A stretch of 64,000 nucleotides of DNA from Pararhizobium sp. IMCC21322 (GCF_030758295.1 NZ_CP132335.1:4812412-4876411); one strand, 5' to 3'. Shown: positions 17,349 to 27,263, counted from the stretch's first letter. Numbers and translations: made by a program. Notes: a model not told the origin generated them from the letters alone.

Positions 17349-18188
17349 TCAGAATGCGAAGCGGGACAGTAGAAAGTCAGGTCGGGCTTTGTGCCAGACG
17401 CAAATGGCTTGAAGGCCTGCAATCGTTTCGCCCTCATGAATGCCAGTGCGAACAAGGGCTGTGGCACAGCCTGCATCCCGGCCACCCCGAATATCGTGTT
17501 CAGGACTGTCCCCGATGCACAGCACTTTGGAGGGCAGTGGCTTGCCAAGCTTTTTAAGGGCAATCTGATAAATCGGCGGATGCGGCTTGCCGAACCACGC
17601 GACCTGACCGCCCAGCTCCTCATAGAGCTTTGCTATGCGCCCTGCCCCATACATTGGGCCGGCTTTTGTCAGCATGGTCTTGTCCGGATTGGTGCACCAG
17701 CACGGCACCAATCGGTCCGCTGCAATTTTGAGCAGAGCTTCATAGTGCTCCAGCTTGTATTGCTCCGCCTCGCTGCCGGCAATCAGCAACAAATCAGCTT
17801 CATCGATTTGATCGGTCAGCAACAGATCGAGCCCGTCAATGGCCGAGCGGTCTCCATCGCGTGCAATGAGAAAAACTCTGGCACCATGGGGCAGCGTCTT
17901 GCCAACGGCCTCCTGCAAGGCAAAATGCGCAGCTTCGCCTGAGGACAGAACGCCCAAAAATGCATCCCGCGCAAAACCCCGTTGAGCCAGCCTGTGTTCA
18001 TTTGGGGTTGAGCGCTTGCCCGAATTGGAGAGCAGCAAAATAGGTTTGCCAAGCCCTGCCAATTTCGCCAGGGCTTCAGGTGCACCGGGGTAGACAACGG
18101 GCCCGTTGAGAAGCACGCCAAACTGGTCAATCAGAAAGGCATCAAAATTCTCTGCCACATCTTTCAAATCCACTTCACGAAATGCCAT
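17349..18188 (-). CDS. HAD-superfamily class IIA hydrolase (TIGR01459-like)
   Basis: A 279-residue HAD phosphatase-fold protein with a class IIA cap. Motif I is FLIDQFGVLLNG near residue 20; the nucleophile aspartate is present, but the usual second aspartate of DxD is a phenylalanine, as in the DxWGV variants of this family. Motif II is ILLLSNSGKR, motif III the lysine in WFGKPHPPIY, and motif IV GDSPEHDIRGG. ATG 18188 follows GAGGTG and overlaps the FGGY kinase stop by 14 bases, so translation is coupled. A role in removing unwanted sugar phosphates fits this position, but the substrate is unknown. Confidence 0.85.
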   Translation of the reverse strand: MAFREVDLKDVAENFDAFLIDQFGVLLNGPVVYPGAPEALAKLAGLGKPILLLSNSGKRSTPNEHRLAQRGFARDAFLGVLSSGEAAHFALQEAVGKTLPHGARVFLIARDGDRSAIDGLDLLLTDQIDEADLLLIAGSEAEQYKLEHYEALLKIAADRLVPCWCTNPDKTMLTKAGPMYGAGRIAKLYEELGGQVAWFGKPHPPIYQIALKKLGKPLPSKVLCIGDSPEHDIRGGRDAGCATALVRTGIHEGETIAGLQAICVWHKARPDFLLSRFAF

Positions 18189-19449
18189 AAGCACCTCGCC
18201 TGGCCAGAAGCGCTGTACCAAAAGCAGCTTCCAGGCTTTTGGCAGCCAGAAACCGAACGCTCAATCGGCGTTCCCGAATTCGGCGCCACACAGCATTCTG
18301 TGCCCCGCCACCAACGCTGCGCAAACTGCGAAGCGCAGGTCCACCAAGCTCGGTCAAGCGCGAAAACCCTAGGGCCTCAATCGCAGATATGCCTTCAAGC
18401 ATTCCTTGCAGGAAATTAGCATCATTTGCAGGACGAGGCGTCAATCTGGGAGGGAGTGACGGATCGGAAATGGGAAAGCGTTCCCCGGCTTTGCTGAGCG
18501 GGTAATAATCAAGATCGATTGAAATCTCAGGGTTAATCTCAGCGCTTAAATCCATAATTTGCTGCGGTGTGAAAAAACCCAGAAGCACATTGCCACCGCT
18601 GTTGGAAGCGCCACCAGCAAGCCATTGATCGCCCAACCGATGGCTGTAGATGCCATATTCAGGTGCAAAAATCGGTTTGTCCGAGAGTATCTTGAGGGTG
18701 AGCGTCGTGCCGAGTGCGGTCACACCATCGCCAACGACTGCAGCACCGGTTGCCAGAAAAGACGCGCAGCCATCTGTTGTGCCCGTGATAATTTGACAGG
18801 AACCTGGCAGGGAAAAACGAGCAGAAATATCTTCGGATATCGGACCAACCAGCGTGCCCGCTGGCAAGACATCTGGAAGCAATGACACTGGCAAGCCGGT
18901 CTCACCCACCCAGTCTGGCCAACACCGTTCAACCGGATCGTAACCGGTTTTCAGAGCGTTGTTTTCATCGCTGACAAACTGTCCGGACAATCGGAATGAT
19001 ATCCAGTCTGCCTGGTGGAGAATTTTGTAGGCTTCATGATCCTGCGCCAGTTGCAGAGCCCGCGCAAGGCCACTGGAAGCACCATGAACCGCGCTGGTCT
19101 CAGGCGCGAGCTGCCCAATGCGTTTGAGCAATTCCTGATCCGTGCATGGATCATTATACATCAGCGCATCAGCCAAAGGCACACCATCTGGATTGACAGC
19201 AAGAAGCGTTCCCGACGTTCCGTCAATCGCAAGTCCTGCAACGCATGAGGGATCGATCTGAGCCAGTGCATTGTCCAGGGTCAATTGAAATGCGCGCCAC
19301 CAGATGTGCGGATCACGGCCATTAGCGCCGATAGAAGCAAAGGCTGTTTTAGCGTGGGCCTGCTCCACCCCCCGCGCATCAATGATGCTGACGCGTACTC
19401 CAGATGTGCCGAAATCAACTCCGATAAACAGAGCTTTTTCTTCAGGCAT
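18175..19449 (-). CDS. FGGY carbohydrate kinase, short SePSK-like type
   Basis: A 424-residue sugar kinase. FIGVDFGTSGVRVS at the N-terminus is the phosphate-binding loop, AIDGTSGTLLAV holds the catalytic region, GTTDGCAS the second-domain nucleotide loop, and SVGGGAQNAVWRR the adenosine motif. The chain is shorter than xylulokinase (about 480-500) and resembles the D-ribulose/D-xylulose-type kinase SePSK of cyanobacteria and plants. It overlaps the aldolase by eight bases and the HAD gene by 14. It probably phosphorylates the ketose made by the xylitol-type dehydrogenase. It is clearly different from the second FGGY kinase at 29416-30906. Confidence 0.88.
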   Translation of the reverse strand: MPEEKALFIGVDFGTSGVRVSIIDARGVEQAHAKTAFASIGANGRDPHIWWRAFQLTLDNALAQIDPSCVAGLAIDGTSGTLLAVNPDGVPLADALMYNDPCTDQELLKRIGQLAPETSAVHGASSGLARALQLAQDHEAYKILHQADWISFRLSGQFVSDENNALKTGYDPVERCWPDWVGETGLPVSLLPDVLPAGTLVGPISEDISARFSLPGSCQIITGTTDGCASFLATGAAVVGDGVTALGTTLTLKILSDKPIFAPEYGIYSHRLGDQWLAGGASNSGGNVLLGFFTPQQIMDLSAEINPEISIDLDYYPLSKAGERFPISDPSLPPRLTPRPANDANFLQGMLEGISAIEALGFSRLTELGGPALRSLRSVGGGAQNAVWRRIRERRLSVRFLAAKSLEAAFGTALLARRGAYGIS

Positions 19450-20464
19450 TCATCTGTTGCCGGTAGGTTTCAGCATCCCAATCCAGCAATTCATAATCCT
19501 GCGCTTGGGTGAAATAATTCAGCTTGGCAGTTGCTGGAACCCGGACCATAACGTCCGACAGGCACCGGGTCATGGTGCGCCCGTTTTCAGTAATATCCTT
19601 GCGCCATAAAACGCCTGCATCAGGCACAATCAGGAAATGAGGTTTTGTTTCGGCTCGGACACAATAAGCATCGGCTGTTTCACCCGGACGGGTTGCATGG
19701 GCGCCAATACCACAAAAAATCACATGATCCGGGTAGAGCGTTCCACCAATCGCCTGCTCGATACGCGCGCTTGTCATGGCAAGTTGATGAACCTGGTCAT
19801 CCGGCTCGGCCGGTTCAAAATATGCGCCAGCCGCATCCTGCAACCGCGCCAGATCTACAGGCTGTTCCGGCGCGGCATCGGCGTGAAGCGCAGAACTGAC
19901 CTGTTCAATTAACCCGGCAGCTTCTTCAACAGTATCACCCGCCACAAGCAAACCGTGATTGCCAAGAATAATTACCTCAACCGTTTCGTTCAGCGCCTTA
20001 CGAACCAGCTTCGCCAATTGCGCACCCGGCTTTGCATAATCCACATAGGCCCAGTTGAAAGCCGTCAGTCTCGTGCTCAGTTCGGTAACAGCATCTGTCC
20101 TGATCGCCAGCGCAATAGTGTTGACACAGTGGACATGCAAAACGACACGCTTGGGAAAAGCCGCATGCAGGCAGGTCTCAATTGAAGGCTTCAGACCGCC
20201 AGCCTGCAGCAGATAACGCTGTGGCTCATCGGCGCGCTCGGGATGCGCTGCAGTTTCTTCAATCATGGTGGTCAGATCGACCGGGACAAATATGTCTTTA
20301 TCCAATGCTTCGGAAAGCTGGGTGCCGGACGCCTTGATCCACATCACACCATCTTCCTTGATCGACGTATTGCCGCCAGCCCCCTGAACCATCAGCGGGT
20401 TACTGCCAAATTTACGCGACCATGTCCTCAACAAGGGCAGGTCATGGGGGTCAGCACGTGTCAT
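19442..20464 (-). CDS. Class II aldolase/adducin-family protein
   Basis: A 340-residue zinc-dependent aldolase-fold protein. The phosphate-binding loop GAGGNTSIKEDGVMWIKASGT is near residues 29-49. The metal and catalytic residues lie in SIETCLHAAF (Glu), HVHCVNTIA (HxH) and GNHGLLVAGD (third His). Fuculose- or rhamnulose-phosphate aldolases are usually about 215-275 residues, so this has an extra C-terminal domain of about 90. It would cleave a ketose 1-phosphate to DHAP and an aldehyde. It sits between the dehydrogenase and the kinase in the operon; overlap with the kinase suggests coupled synthesis. Confidence 0.85.
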   Translation of the reverse strand: MTRADPHDLPLLRTWSRKFGSNPLMVQGAGGNTSIKEDGVMWIKASGTQLSEALDKDIFVPVDLTTMIEETAAHPERADEPQRYLLQAGGLKPSIETCLHAAFPKRVVLHVHCVNTIALAIRTDAVTELSTRLTAFNWAYVDYAKPGAQLAKLVRKALNETVEVIILGNHGLLVAGDTVEEAAGLIEQVSSALHADAAPEQPVDLARLQDAAGAYFEPAEPDDQVHQLAMTSARIEQAIGGTLYPDHVIFCGIGAHATRPGETADAYCVRAETKPHFLIVPDAGVLWRKDITENGRTMTRCLSDVMVRVPATAKLNYFTQAQDYELLDWDAETYRQQMNA

Positions 20465-20519
20465 GTCGCTCCATGTTTTCCAGCCGGCAGCTTGCTTGCC
20501 CAGCTCGTTGAGGCTGTGC

Positions 20520-21560
20520 TCAGCTTTTCAATTTTATCTGTATTTTCACATCAGTCGGGCGCGCCTCGACAGCCCGGTCAAATGCCTCAACACTGTTTTT
20601 AAACGCGAATGTTTCTGAAATCAGCGGCTTGAGGTCAACCTTGCCCGATGCGATCAGATTGATGGCACGATCATAAATATTGCCATAGCGAAACACCGTC
20701 TCGATGCGAATTTCTTTCGCCTGTGCCGACACGATGTCAAACGGCACCGGATCAACCGGCATCCCCACAAGCACCAGACAACCGCCAGGACGAATAGCGG
20801 CCAATGCGGTCTTGTAGGCAGGCCCTGCACCGGAACACTCCAGCACAACATCGACACCCCAATTCGCTGTCTCCTTTGCGATAACCGAGGCAACATCCTG
20901 CTTGGCTGCATTGATCGGTTCAATTCCGTCATATTGAGCGGCCACGCCCAGTTTTTCGTCCACGAGATCTGAAATGAAAACTTTGGCACAGCCCCCGGCC
21001 AATGCTGCCAAAGCAGTCATGATGCCGATGGGTCCTGCACCAATAACCAATGCAATATCGCCGGGTTTGATGGCAGCTTTCGCTGCGGACTGCATACCAA
21101 TTGCAAACGGTTCCACCATGGCACCTTCAGCCATGCTGACGTGATCTGGCAATTTGTAGGTAAAGGCTGCGGGATGAACCACTTCGGGCGTCAGGCAGCC
21201 ATGAATGGGCGGCGTTGCCCAAAACGTAACAGCAGGGTCCACATTATAAAGCCCCAGCTTTGATGCCCGTGATGATGGATCGGGAATTCCAGGTTCCATA
21301 CAGACACGATCACCGACAGCAAGGTTTGATACCGACGATCCGGTCTCAATCACCGTTCCGGCTGCTTCATGCCCCAGAACCATTGGTTCCTTCACAATGA
21401 AGGGGCCGATCTTTCCATGGGTATAATAGTGAACGTCGCTTCCGCAAACACCGACCGTATCAATGGCAATCCGCACATCCTGTGCGCCCATTGCCTGGTC
21501 CAGATCAATATCACGAATCTGAATTCGGTTTTTTTCTTCCAGAACAAGAGCTTTTGGCAT
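20520..21560 (-). CDS. Xylitol dehydrogenase-like zinc alcohol dehydrogenase
   Basis: A 346-residue medium-chain dehydrogenase that should oxidise a polyol to a ketose with NAD+. Catalytic zinc ligands are visible: [11 protein letters not shown] (Cys), LGHEAAG (His, Glu) and VEPFAIG (Glu). The Rossmann loop is [11 protein letters not shown], followed by ISDLVDEK, whose aspartate favours NAD+. The structural-zinc cysteines are absent ([19 protein letters not shown]), as in the rhizobial xylitol dehydrogenase group. It follows the ABC ATPase by only two bases. Xylitol, arabitol, sorbitol or a tetritol are all possible substrates. Confidence 0.88.
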   Translation of the reverse strand: MPKALVLEEKNRIQIRDIDLDQAMGAQDVRIAIDTVGVCGSDVHYYTHGKIGPFIVKEPMVLGHEAAGTVIETGSSVSNLAVGDRVCMEPGIPDPSSRASKLGLYNVDPAVTFWATPPIHGCLTPEVVHPAAFTYKLPDHVSMAEGAMVEPFAIGMQSAAKAAIKPGDIALVIGAGPIGIMTALAALAGGCAKVFISDLVDEKLGVAAQYDGIEPINAAKQDVASVIAKETANWGVDVVLECSGAGPAYKTALAAIRPGGCLVLVGMPVDPVPFDIVSAQAKEIRIETVFRYGNIYDRAINLIASGKVDLKPLISETFAFKNSVEAFDRAVEARPTDVKIQIKLKS

Positions 21561-21562
21561 GA

Positions 21563-22636
21563 TTACATCTTTCGTTTAATGGCCTGGTCTGTTTGTGCGT
21601 CAAAAACGTGGACATAATCAACAATTGGTTCCAACGAAACAACTTCATCAGCTTTCCAATTCATGCGTTCACGTGAGATCGCGCAAACATCGTGGCCTGA
21701 CAAATGACAGAACAGATGTGTTTCCGGTCCGGTCGGCTCAACAACACTGATGGTCGCCTTCAAGCCGGTCTCGGACGGGATCAAATGTTCGGGTCGAATT
21801 CCGTAAAGAACTGTCTGACCCACGGTTACATCCAATTGGTCCGGGAGCGGAAGATGCAACTCGTTAACCCGGCAAACCATCTTGCCGCCCTCTTCAATAA
21901 TCTTGCCCTTCAGCAAGTTCATCCCGGGCGAGCCGATGAATTCGGCAACAAACAGATTGGATGGATTGTCATAAATCTCCATCGGCGTACCCATTTGCTC
22001 AATGTGGCCATCGCGCATGATCACCACTATATCAGCCATCGTCATGGCTTCAATCTGATCATGAGTTACATAGACGGTCGTTGTCTTCAGTCGCTGGTGC
22101 AGCTCTTTGATTTCGGTGCGCATCTGCACACGCAGCTTGGCATCCAGATTGGACAAGGGTTCGTCAAACAGAAACACATCAGGATCGCGCACAATCGCGC
22201 GGCCCATGGCGACACGTTGGCGCTGACCACCGGAAAGTTCTTTTGGATAGCGGTCGAGATAAGGTTCCAGGCTCAGAATGGAAGCTGCCCAGTTCACACG
22301 CTCTTCAATGCGCGCCTTTGGCGTTTTGCTGAGCTGCATGGAGAACGCCATATTGTCGCGGACTTTCATATGGGCGTAGAGCGCATAATTCTGAAATACC
22401 ATGGCAATATTGCGGTCTTTGGGATGCACGCCATTGACCCGGCGGTCACCAATGGAAATATCGCCTGAAGTGGATGATTCCAAACCGGCAATTGTCCGCA
22501 AAAGTGTGGATTTTCCACAACCGGACGGTCCAAGAAGAACGACGAACTGCCCATCTTCCACATCGAGATCGATGCTGTGCAGAACTTCCAGATCTCCGTA
22601 TTTCTTGACCAGTTTTTCTACTATTACCGATGCCAT
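21563..22636 (-). CDS. ABC polyol/sugar importer ATPase (UgpC/MsmK type)
   Basis: A 357-residue ATPase with TOBE domain. Walker [10 protein letters not shown] at 36-44, signature LSGGQRQR, Walker B VFLFDEP and H-loop THDQIEAM are all intact, so it can work as a homodimer. This contrasts with the mismatched pair in the 6.9-12.4 kb operon. It is separated from the binding-protein gene by about 120 bases holding a strong hairpin, and it leads directly into the dehydrogenase. It powers the importer made by the next three genes. Confidence 0.93.
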   Translation of the reverse strand: MASVIVEKLVKKYGDLEVLHSIDLDVEDGQFVVLLGPSGCGKSTLLRTIAGLESSTSGDISIGDRRVNGVHPKDRNIAMVFQNYALYAHMKVRDNMAFSMQLSKTPKARIEERVNWAASILSLEPYLDRYPKELSGGQRQRVAMGRAIVRDPDVFLFDEPLSNLDAKLRVQMRTEIKELHQRLKTTTVYVTHDQIEAMTMADIVVIMRDGHIEQMGTPMEIYDNPSNLFVAEFIGSPGMNLLKGKIIEEGGKMVCRVNELHLPLPDQLDVTVGQTVLYGIRPEHLIPSETGLKATISVVEPTGPETHLFCHLSGHDVCAISRERMNWKADEVVSLEPIVDYVHVFDAQTDQAIKRKM

Positions 22637-22704
22637 TTGTAGCCTCTGCGATATCCGCCATTTGCGGTCTTGATTGCCCTTTAAATCAAGGGCCTTTTGT
22701 AGAA

Positions 22705-22730
22705 GTCACCCGGCCATCAGGCCGGGTGAC
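22705..22730. repeat. Perfect 11-bp stem-loop between binding-protein and ATPase genes
   Basis: GTCACCCGGCC and its exact reverse complement flank a four-base loop (ATCA). It lies 26 bases downstream of the solute-binding protein stop, inside the operon, and has no T-run. In many importer operons a hairpin here protects the mRNA of the abundant binding protein and lowers expression of the next genes. That role is inferred. Confidence 0.7.
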
Positions 22731-22755
22731 AGTTTTCGACAGAAGGATCTAGCGC

Positions 22756-24282
22756 CTAAAGAAGATCGGCGTCTTTTACTTTCTGATCAACCAGTTTGGC
22801 GATCTGGTCCATACAGGCTTGCGCATTGCCATCGTAATCCTGACCGGTCAGCAATTTGCCAAGCTCGGTTGGGATTTCATTGTTGGCAACACCGGCCCAG
22901 ATGGCAACATCCGGCTCGGATGCCATCACATTGTCGATGGTCCATTTCACTGTATCAAGGTGACGTGTTGTGCCTGAACCGACGCGGTCCTTGCGTTCCA
23001 CGATCCGTGGATCTGTGTAGGAGGAGTTACGCATTGGCGCAAAGCCGCCTGCAAGGGTGCATCGTGTCATGATGTCCTTGGAGCAGGCCCATTGCAGGAA
23101 CAGCCATGCTGCATCCTGGTTTTTGGAATAGCGGGACAGCGCAATGCTGGAACCACCCTGGTGACCCCAGTTTGGAATCTCGCCAAATCCAGCCATGTCA
23201 CGACCCCGCAAAGTTGAGGGTCCCTGCAATGGCCGGGTCATTTCCCAAAGGCCCTTCACTTCAGAATCATCGGCATTCCAGCCTGGGAAGAATTCTGCCC
23301 AGCTCTGTACCATTGCAACCTGACCGGATGCACCCATCTGCCACTGTCCATCCCATGTGGATGCGACAGAGTTGGCCGGTGCATTGTTCAGCATCCGCAT
23401 GTACCACTCCAGGCCTTCAACGCCTGCAGAATCATTGCCGGAGAACTTCTTGTCGGCACCGAAGATAGAACCGCCATGTCCCCAAACTGCCTGGCTCCAG
23501 TCACACTCGAGAGAATAGTGACCAGACTTGGCCTGTAGACCTGTACCGAAGATACCATTTTCTTTTTCGGCAGCAGTGATGAGTTCAACAGCAGCTGTGA
23601 ATTCCTCATAGGTTGTTGGCACTGCAATACCGTGTTTTTCAAGCAGATCCTTACGATACATCAATGTGAAGATCGGAATGTCAAAGGGCAGGCCGATCCA
23701 CTTATTGTCATAAAGAGAGATGCCTTCGACCAGAGGCGCCGAGAAATCATCAAAGTCGAAGTCAGGCATCGCAAGGTCTGGTTTGGACTCGTACAATTCA
23801 CGCGGATCAACCGTGTCCCGCGCAAATGTCGCAGTCCAGGCCTGATCAAGATAGTAGATGTCATAGGTACCAAGTTCGCCCTGAACATCCTGTGTGGCTT
23901 TTGCCAACACCTGCTCAAGTGGGACAATCTCGATTTCGACATTGATACCGGTCAGTTCGGTGAACTCACTTTTCAGCTGATTCAGCACAACTGTCGGCGG
24001 TGTTGATTCAGACGTATAGCGAATGGTCGTACCGGCAAATGGCTTGCCAGCTTCACGCAGGAAATTGGCAACATCTTCCGGTGTGCCGCCATGTGCTGCT
24101 GCATGGGCCATATTGCCGTGAAACGGCCGTGAACCACCCATAACACCTGTTGCAAAAGCGGACATGCCGATACCGGCCATCCCCATATTGCGCAGGAAGT
24201 CTCGTTTGGACATCTTTCGGTTTGTAAAGGCGTTGGCAGTATCAATTATGAATTTCTGCCTGTCGTGGTTTTTGAAGCTCAT
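22756..24282 (-). CDS. ABC polyol/sugar solute-binding protein, 508 aa
   Basis: A family 1 extracellular solute-binding protein. The N-terminus carries a Tat-like signal: MSKRDFLRNMGMAGIGMSAF, with KR where RR is usual, so Tat export is likely but not certain. Mature-domain segments include YDIYYLDQAWTATFARD, LPFDIPIFTLMYRKDLLEKHG and WGHQGGSSIALSRYSKN. The start at ATG 24282 has GGAGG five bases upstream; the ORF extends far further without support. It is the third gene after two permeases, instead of the more common first position. It should deliver the polyol or sugar that the island degrades. Confidence 0.91.
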   Translation of the reverse strand: MSFKNHDRQKFIIDTANAFTNRKMSKRDFLRNMGMAGIGMSAFATGVMGGSRPFHGNMAHAAAHGGTPEDVANFLREAGKPFAGTTIRYTSESTPPTVVLNQLKSEFTELTGINVEIEIVPLEQVLAKATQDVQGELGTYDIYYLDQAWTATFARDTVDPRELYESKPDLAMPDFDFDDFSAPLVEGISLYDNKWIGLPFDIPIFTLMYRKDLLEKHGIAVPTTYEEFTAAVELITAAEKENGIFGTGLQAKSGHYSLECDWSQAVWGHGGSIFGADKKFSGNDSAGVEGLEWYMRMLNNAPANSVASTWDGQWQMGASGQVAMVQSWAEFFPGWNADDSEVKGLWEMTRPLQGPSTLRGRDMAGFGEIPNWGHQGGSSIALSRYSKNQDAAWLFLQWACSKDIMTRCTLAGGFAPMRNSSYTDPRIVERKDRVGSGTTRHLDTVKWTIDNVMASEPDVAIWAGVANNEIPTELGKLLTGQDYDGNAQACMDQIAKLVDQKVKDADLL

Positions 24283-24332
24283 GGTATCCTCCAATGTTAG
24301 AGCCGTCATCCTGCACACCGCTTGGCATGCAG

Positions 24333-25223
24333 CTAGTCTTTGATTGCACCCATAGTCAGACCGCGAACCAAATGGTTCTGGACCAACAGAATGAATATAA
24401 ATCCTGGAATAATGGCCGATGTGCCAAGCGCGGAAATATAGCCCCACTCAGACCCGGTAGACGTTACGAACGTTGTGATTTTGACCGGAATTGTGCGGAT
24501 CGAGCTGGTCAGGAACAGTGACAGCAGGAACTCCGTCCAGGAGAAGATGAAACAGAGCACCGCTGTCGCCGCCATGCCGCCCTTGGCCATCGGCATGATG
24601 ACTTTCCAGAAAACCTGCAAGCGCGTGGCACCGTCAATCATCGCTGCTTCATCAATGTCACGCGGAATATCATCTATGAATGATTTCATCAGCAAGACGG
24701 CAATCGGCACATTGATCAAGGTATGGGCGATGATCAGCCCCAGATGCGTATCCCGCAAACCAAGATCCCGGAAAATGAACACCATCGGAATGATAATGGC
24801 GATTGGCGGCAGAAACCGCTGAGATAAAATCCAGTGCAACATGCCCTGAGACCCGCGGAACCGAAGTCGGGACAGTCCATACGCGGCCAGAATGCCAATC
24901 CCGGTTGCCAGAATCGTCGACCCGATCGCAACAATAAGCGACGATATGATGGAGCCTCGTCCATCATAGGAATTGCCACCGCTTGTGCCGAAGTCCGACC
25001 GGGAATTTTCGCTCACATCAATGGATTGCTGGCCAAACAACGTAACCTGATAGTTCTCGTAAGTCGGCACGAAGTCGAAGACGACAACACCGTCCTTGTC
25101 AAAGATCGCGGAAATCGGCTTGATGGACGTCAGCGCAAACCAGGCAATCGGGAACACGAACAGTGCGACAATCACAATGGCGAGGGAGTAGCGCGCAAAA
25201 ATGCTGAAACGTGAGCTTTCCAT
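24333..25223 (-). CDS. ABC polyol/sugar importer permease (MalG-like)
   Basis: A 296-residue inner-membrane permease with six predicted helices and a large periplasmic loop after the first. The EAA loop reads DIDEAAMIDGATRLQVFWKVIMP, and the C-terminus LVRGLTMGAIKD is typical of MalG. Its start overlaps the stop of the upstream permease by one base (TGATG). It is the second gene of the operon, 50 bases before the binding-protein gene. Confidence 0.92.
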   Translation of the reverse strand: MESSRFSIFARYSLAIVIVALFVFPIAWFALTSIKPISAIFDKDGVVVFDFVPTYENYQVTLFGQQSIDVSENSRSDFGTSGGNSYDGRGSIISSLIVAIGSTILATGIGILAAYGLSRLRFRGSQGMLHWILSQRFLPPIAIIIPMVFIFRDLGLRDTHLGLIIAHTLINVPIAVLLMKSFIDDIPRDIDEAAMIDGATRLQVFWKVIMPMAKGGMAATAVLCFIFSWTEFLLSLFLTSSIRTIPVKITTFVTSTGSEWGYISALGTSAIIPGFIFILLVQNHLVRGLTMGAIKD

Positions 25224-26152
25224 CAGAATCGCACCTTGAAAATCTTGATAAACACATTGGCAATAATCAGGACCGTCAGAAGCGTGAAGATCGCCACTGT
25301 CGATGCATAGGGAAAGTCAGCGCTTTTGAAATAAACCGTGCCGGTATAAGCCGTCAGTGTTTCAGTTGCGGTGCCCGGCCCGCTATCGGTCATCACTTTC
25401 ACATAGTCATAAATACGGAACAGATCGATGCCGCGGATCAGTACCGCCAGCGCAATAATTTTTGACATCATCGGCAGGGTCAGGCGGAAAAACGCCTGAA
25501 CATCTGTGGCACCATCAATGGCCGCCGCCTCAAAAGGGTCCTTAGGCAATGCGCGCAGACCTGCAAGCATGATCAGCACCATAAAGGGCGTCCATTGCCA
25601 AACATCTACGATGATGACGGACATCAATGCAGTTGAACCGGTCGCCAGAAGAGGCGCATTGGGAGAGATGATCCCCAGATCATAGAGAACGTGGCTGATG
25701 ACGCCAAATGAGCCGTCATACATCAACAGGAACATCATCCCGGTAACAGCAGGCGGAACCACAAGCGGCAAGGTCATCAAAGCCCGTAAAACACCAAATC
25801 CGCGCCGGTCACTGTCCAGCAACAATGCGATCAGCATTCCAAGGGCAAGCTGAATTATGAGCGCAACCGACGTGTATGTCAGGGTGACAACTACAGCATC
25901 CCAGACCCGATCATCCTCAATTAACTTGGACCAGTTCCAGGATGGCTGAAACTTTTCGACCCGCGTGGCCGGGTTACGTTTGAAAAACGACAGCCACAAG
26001 GAATAGAGAACCGGATAGATACCGAAGACAACCAGCATGGCCGTTGCAGGAAAAAGCCAGGGGAACGGATGCTCAGATGTCAGCCACTGTGGAAATGCCA
26101 GCAGCTTTCGACCGCCGCGCCTGTCCTGTTGATTGATCTTTGCTTCGCTCAC
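25223..26152 (-). CDS. ABC polyol/sugar importer permease (MalF-like), first gene of the operon
   Basis: A 309-residue permease. Six hydrophobic helices are visible, with the EAA loop at DPFEAAAIDGATDVQAFFRLTLP. It starts the leftward operon that runs to the EryC-like gene at 16403 and is divergent from the SDR gene, with about 385 bases of AT-rich control region between. It pairs with the following permease to form the channel. Confidence 0.91.
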   Translation of the reverse strand: MSEAKINQQDRRGGRKLLAFPQWLTSEHPFPWLFPATAMLVVFGIYPVLYSLWLSFFKRNPATRVEKFQPSWNWSKLIEDDRVWDAVVVTLTYTSVALIIQLALGMLIALLLDSDRRGFGVLRALMTLPLVVPPAVTGMMFLLMYDGSFGVISHVLYDLGIISPNAPLLATGSTALMSVIIVDVWQWTPFMVLIMLAGLRALPKDPFEAAAIDGATDVQAFFRLTLPMMSKIIALAVLIRGIDLFRIYDYVKVMTDSGPGTATETLTAYTGTVYFKSADFPYASTVAIFTLLTVLIIANVFIKIFKVRF

Positions 26153-26537
26153 TTAGAAATCACTCATGGCGCGCTGGTGTCAGCAGGTTTAACCCAACCA
26201 ACCACAAAGGGCAGCCACCTCCAATTTTTCCTCTCCGAGAAAATTAGCAAACAGTTCGGCCTCTTACAATAGCGTCTCTCAATTCTGATGAAAAAATATG
26301 ACAATTCTATAAGATGCTGATTTTAAGTGTTTTAATGCTGTATTTTCCGCAAAATTTCAGTTTTATCGATCAAAAAAATCACATATCGATTGATTTTAGA
26401 AATATACAAATGCAATTTCGCTTTTGAAATTGTATGATACATGGGCATGAAAAAGCGAAATTGCGCTGACCGTCGCGACCTGCAAATATGCGATTCACGC
26501 CTTCACTTTTTCACCGAATTAAATGGGAGATATTGTC
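26153..26537. promoter_or_regulatory. Divergent control region of the polyol island
   Basis: An AT-rich stretch of about 385 bases between the ABC operon (leftward) and the SDR/aldolase genes (rightward). It should carry both promoters. Two candidate signals stand out. One is ATCACATATCGA at 26378-26389, a near copy of a motif in front of the SorC/AraM divergent pair. The other is a 14-base perfect inverted repeat at 26412-26464. The SDR ribosome site (GGGAGA) lies at the right end. No gene is visible inside. Confidence 0.6.
26412..26464. repeat. 14-bp perfect inverted repeat upstream of the SDR gene
   Basis: GCAATTTCGCTTTT (26412-26425) is matched by its exact reverse complement AAAAGCGAAATTGC (26451-26464), with 25 bases between. 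The right arm ends about 73 bases before the SDR start. It could be a pair of operator half-sites or a leader hairpin; no T-run follows. Confidence 0.6.
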
Positions 26538-27263
26538 ATGACCAAAAAACCACTTATTGCTGTGACCGGTGCGAGCTCCGGTATCGGCGCTGCAACCGCC
26601 GAAGCGTTTTCAAAGGCTGGACATCCTGTCCTGATGATGGCGCGGCGCACAGCGCCCATGGAAGAAATGGGCCTGCCCAACTCGGTTATTGCCGAAGTTG
26701 ACGTACGCGATCGCAAGCAGCTTGCAGCGGCCGTCGCCAAAGGCGAAGCGGCGCACGGCCCGATTGATATGATGTTTGTGAATGCCGGGATTGCCCGTCT
26801 TGCCGATATCGGACGTCAGCCGCCCGAAGAATGGGACGAGATGATCGATATCAACACCAAGGGGGTGATGAACACTGTCCATGCTGTCATGAACGGCATG
26901 ATGGAACGGCGCACGGGTACTCTGGTTATGATGAGCTCAATTGCCGGGCGTAAAGTCTATGCGGACCATACTGTGTATTGCGGCACCAAATATTTCGTCC
27001 ATGCCGTGTCGGAATCGCTGCGCGAATATCTGTCGGATTACAATGTTCGTGTCATCGTCCTCTCGCCGGGCGTCATCGAAACCGATGTCCTGTCCGGCGT
27101 TCTGGATGAGCAGACTTTAGCGTCCTATAAGGAGAACAAGGCGAAGATGGGTGGCGGCATTGGCGCAGACATCGTGGCCGATCTCATTCTCAACGCCTAT
27201 CAATTGCCGCAGCAGGCCCTTGTTCAGGAAATCTGCCTGACGCCTACACGTCAAAAGTTTTAA
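26538..27263 (+). CDS. Short-chain dehydrogenase/reductase (SDR)
   Basis: A 241-residue classical SDR that oxidises or reduces a hydroxyl/ketone with NAD(P). The cofactor loop is TGASSGIG, followed by the adenine-pocket residues EVDVRD, NAG, catalytic serine in MSSIAG and YxxxK in YCGTKYF. The basic MARRTAP after beta-2 favours NADP(H). ATG 26538 has GGGAGA upstream; the longer ORF start at 26523 has none. It lies 24 bases ahead of the fused aldolase-SDR gene and is divergent from the importer, so it is likely induced with the island. A polyol or ketose substrate is inferred. Confidence 0.88.
   Translation: MTKKPLIAVTGASSGIGAATAEAFSKAGHPVLMMARRTAPMEEMGLPNSVIAEVDVRDRKQLAAAVAKGEAAHGPIDMMFVNAGIARLADIGRQPPEEWDEMIDINTKGVMNTVHAVMNGMMERRTGTLVMMSSIAGRKVYADHTVYCGTKYFVHAVSESLREYLSDYNVRVIVLSPGVIETDVLSGVLDEQTLASYKENKAKMGGGIGADIVADLILNAYQLPQQALVQEICLTPTRQKF

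Noticed and set aside
21704-22468. Plus-strand open frame of 254 codons
   Set aside because: Mirror of the canonical importer ATPase; histidine- and arginine-rich shadow.
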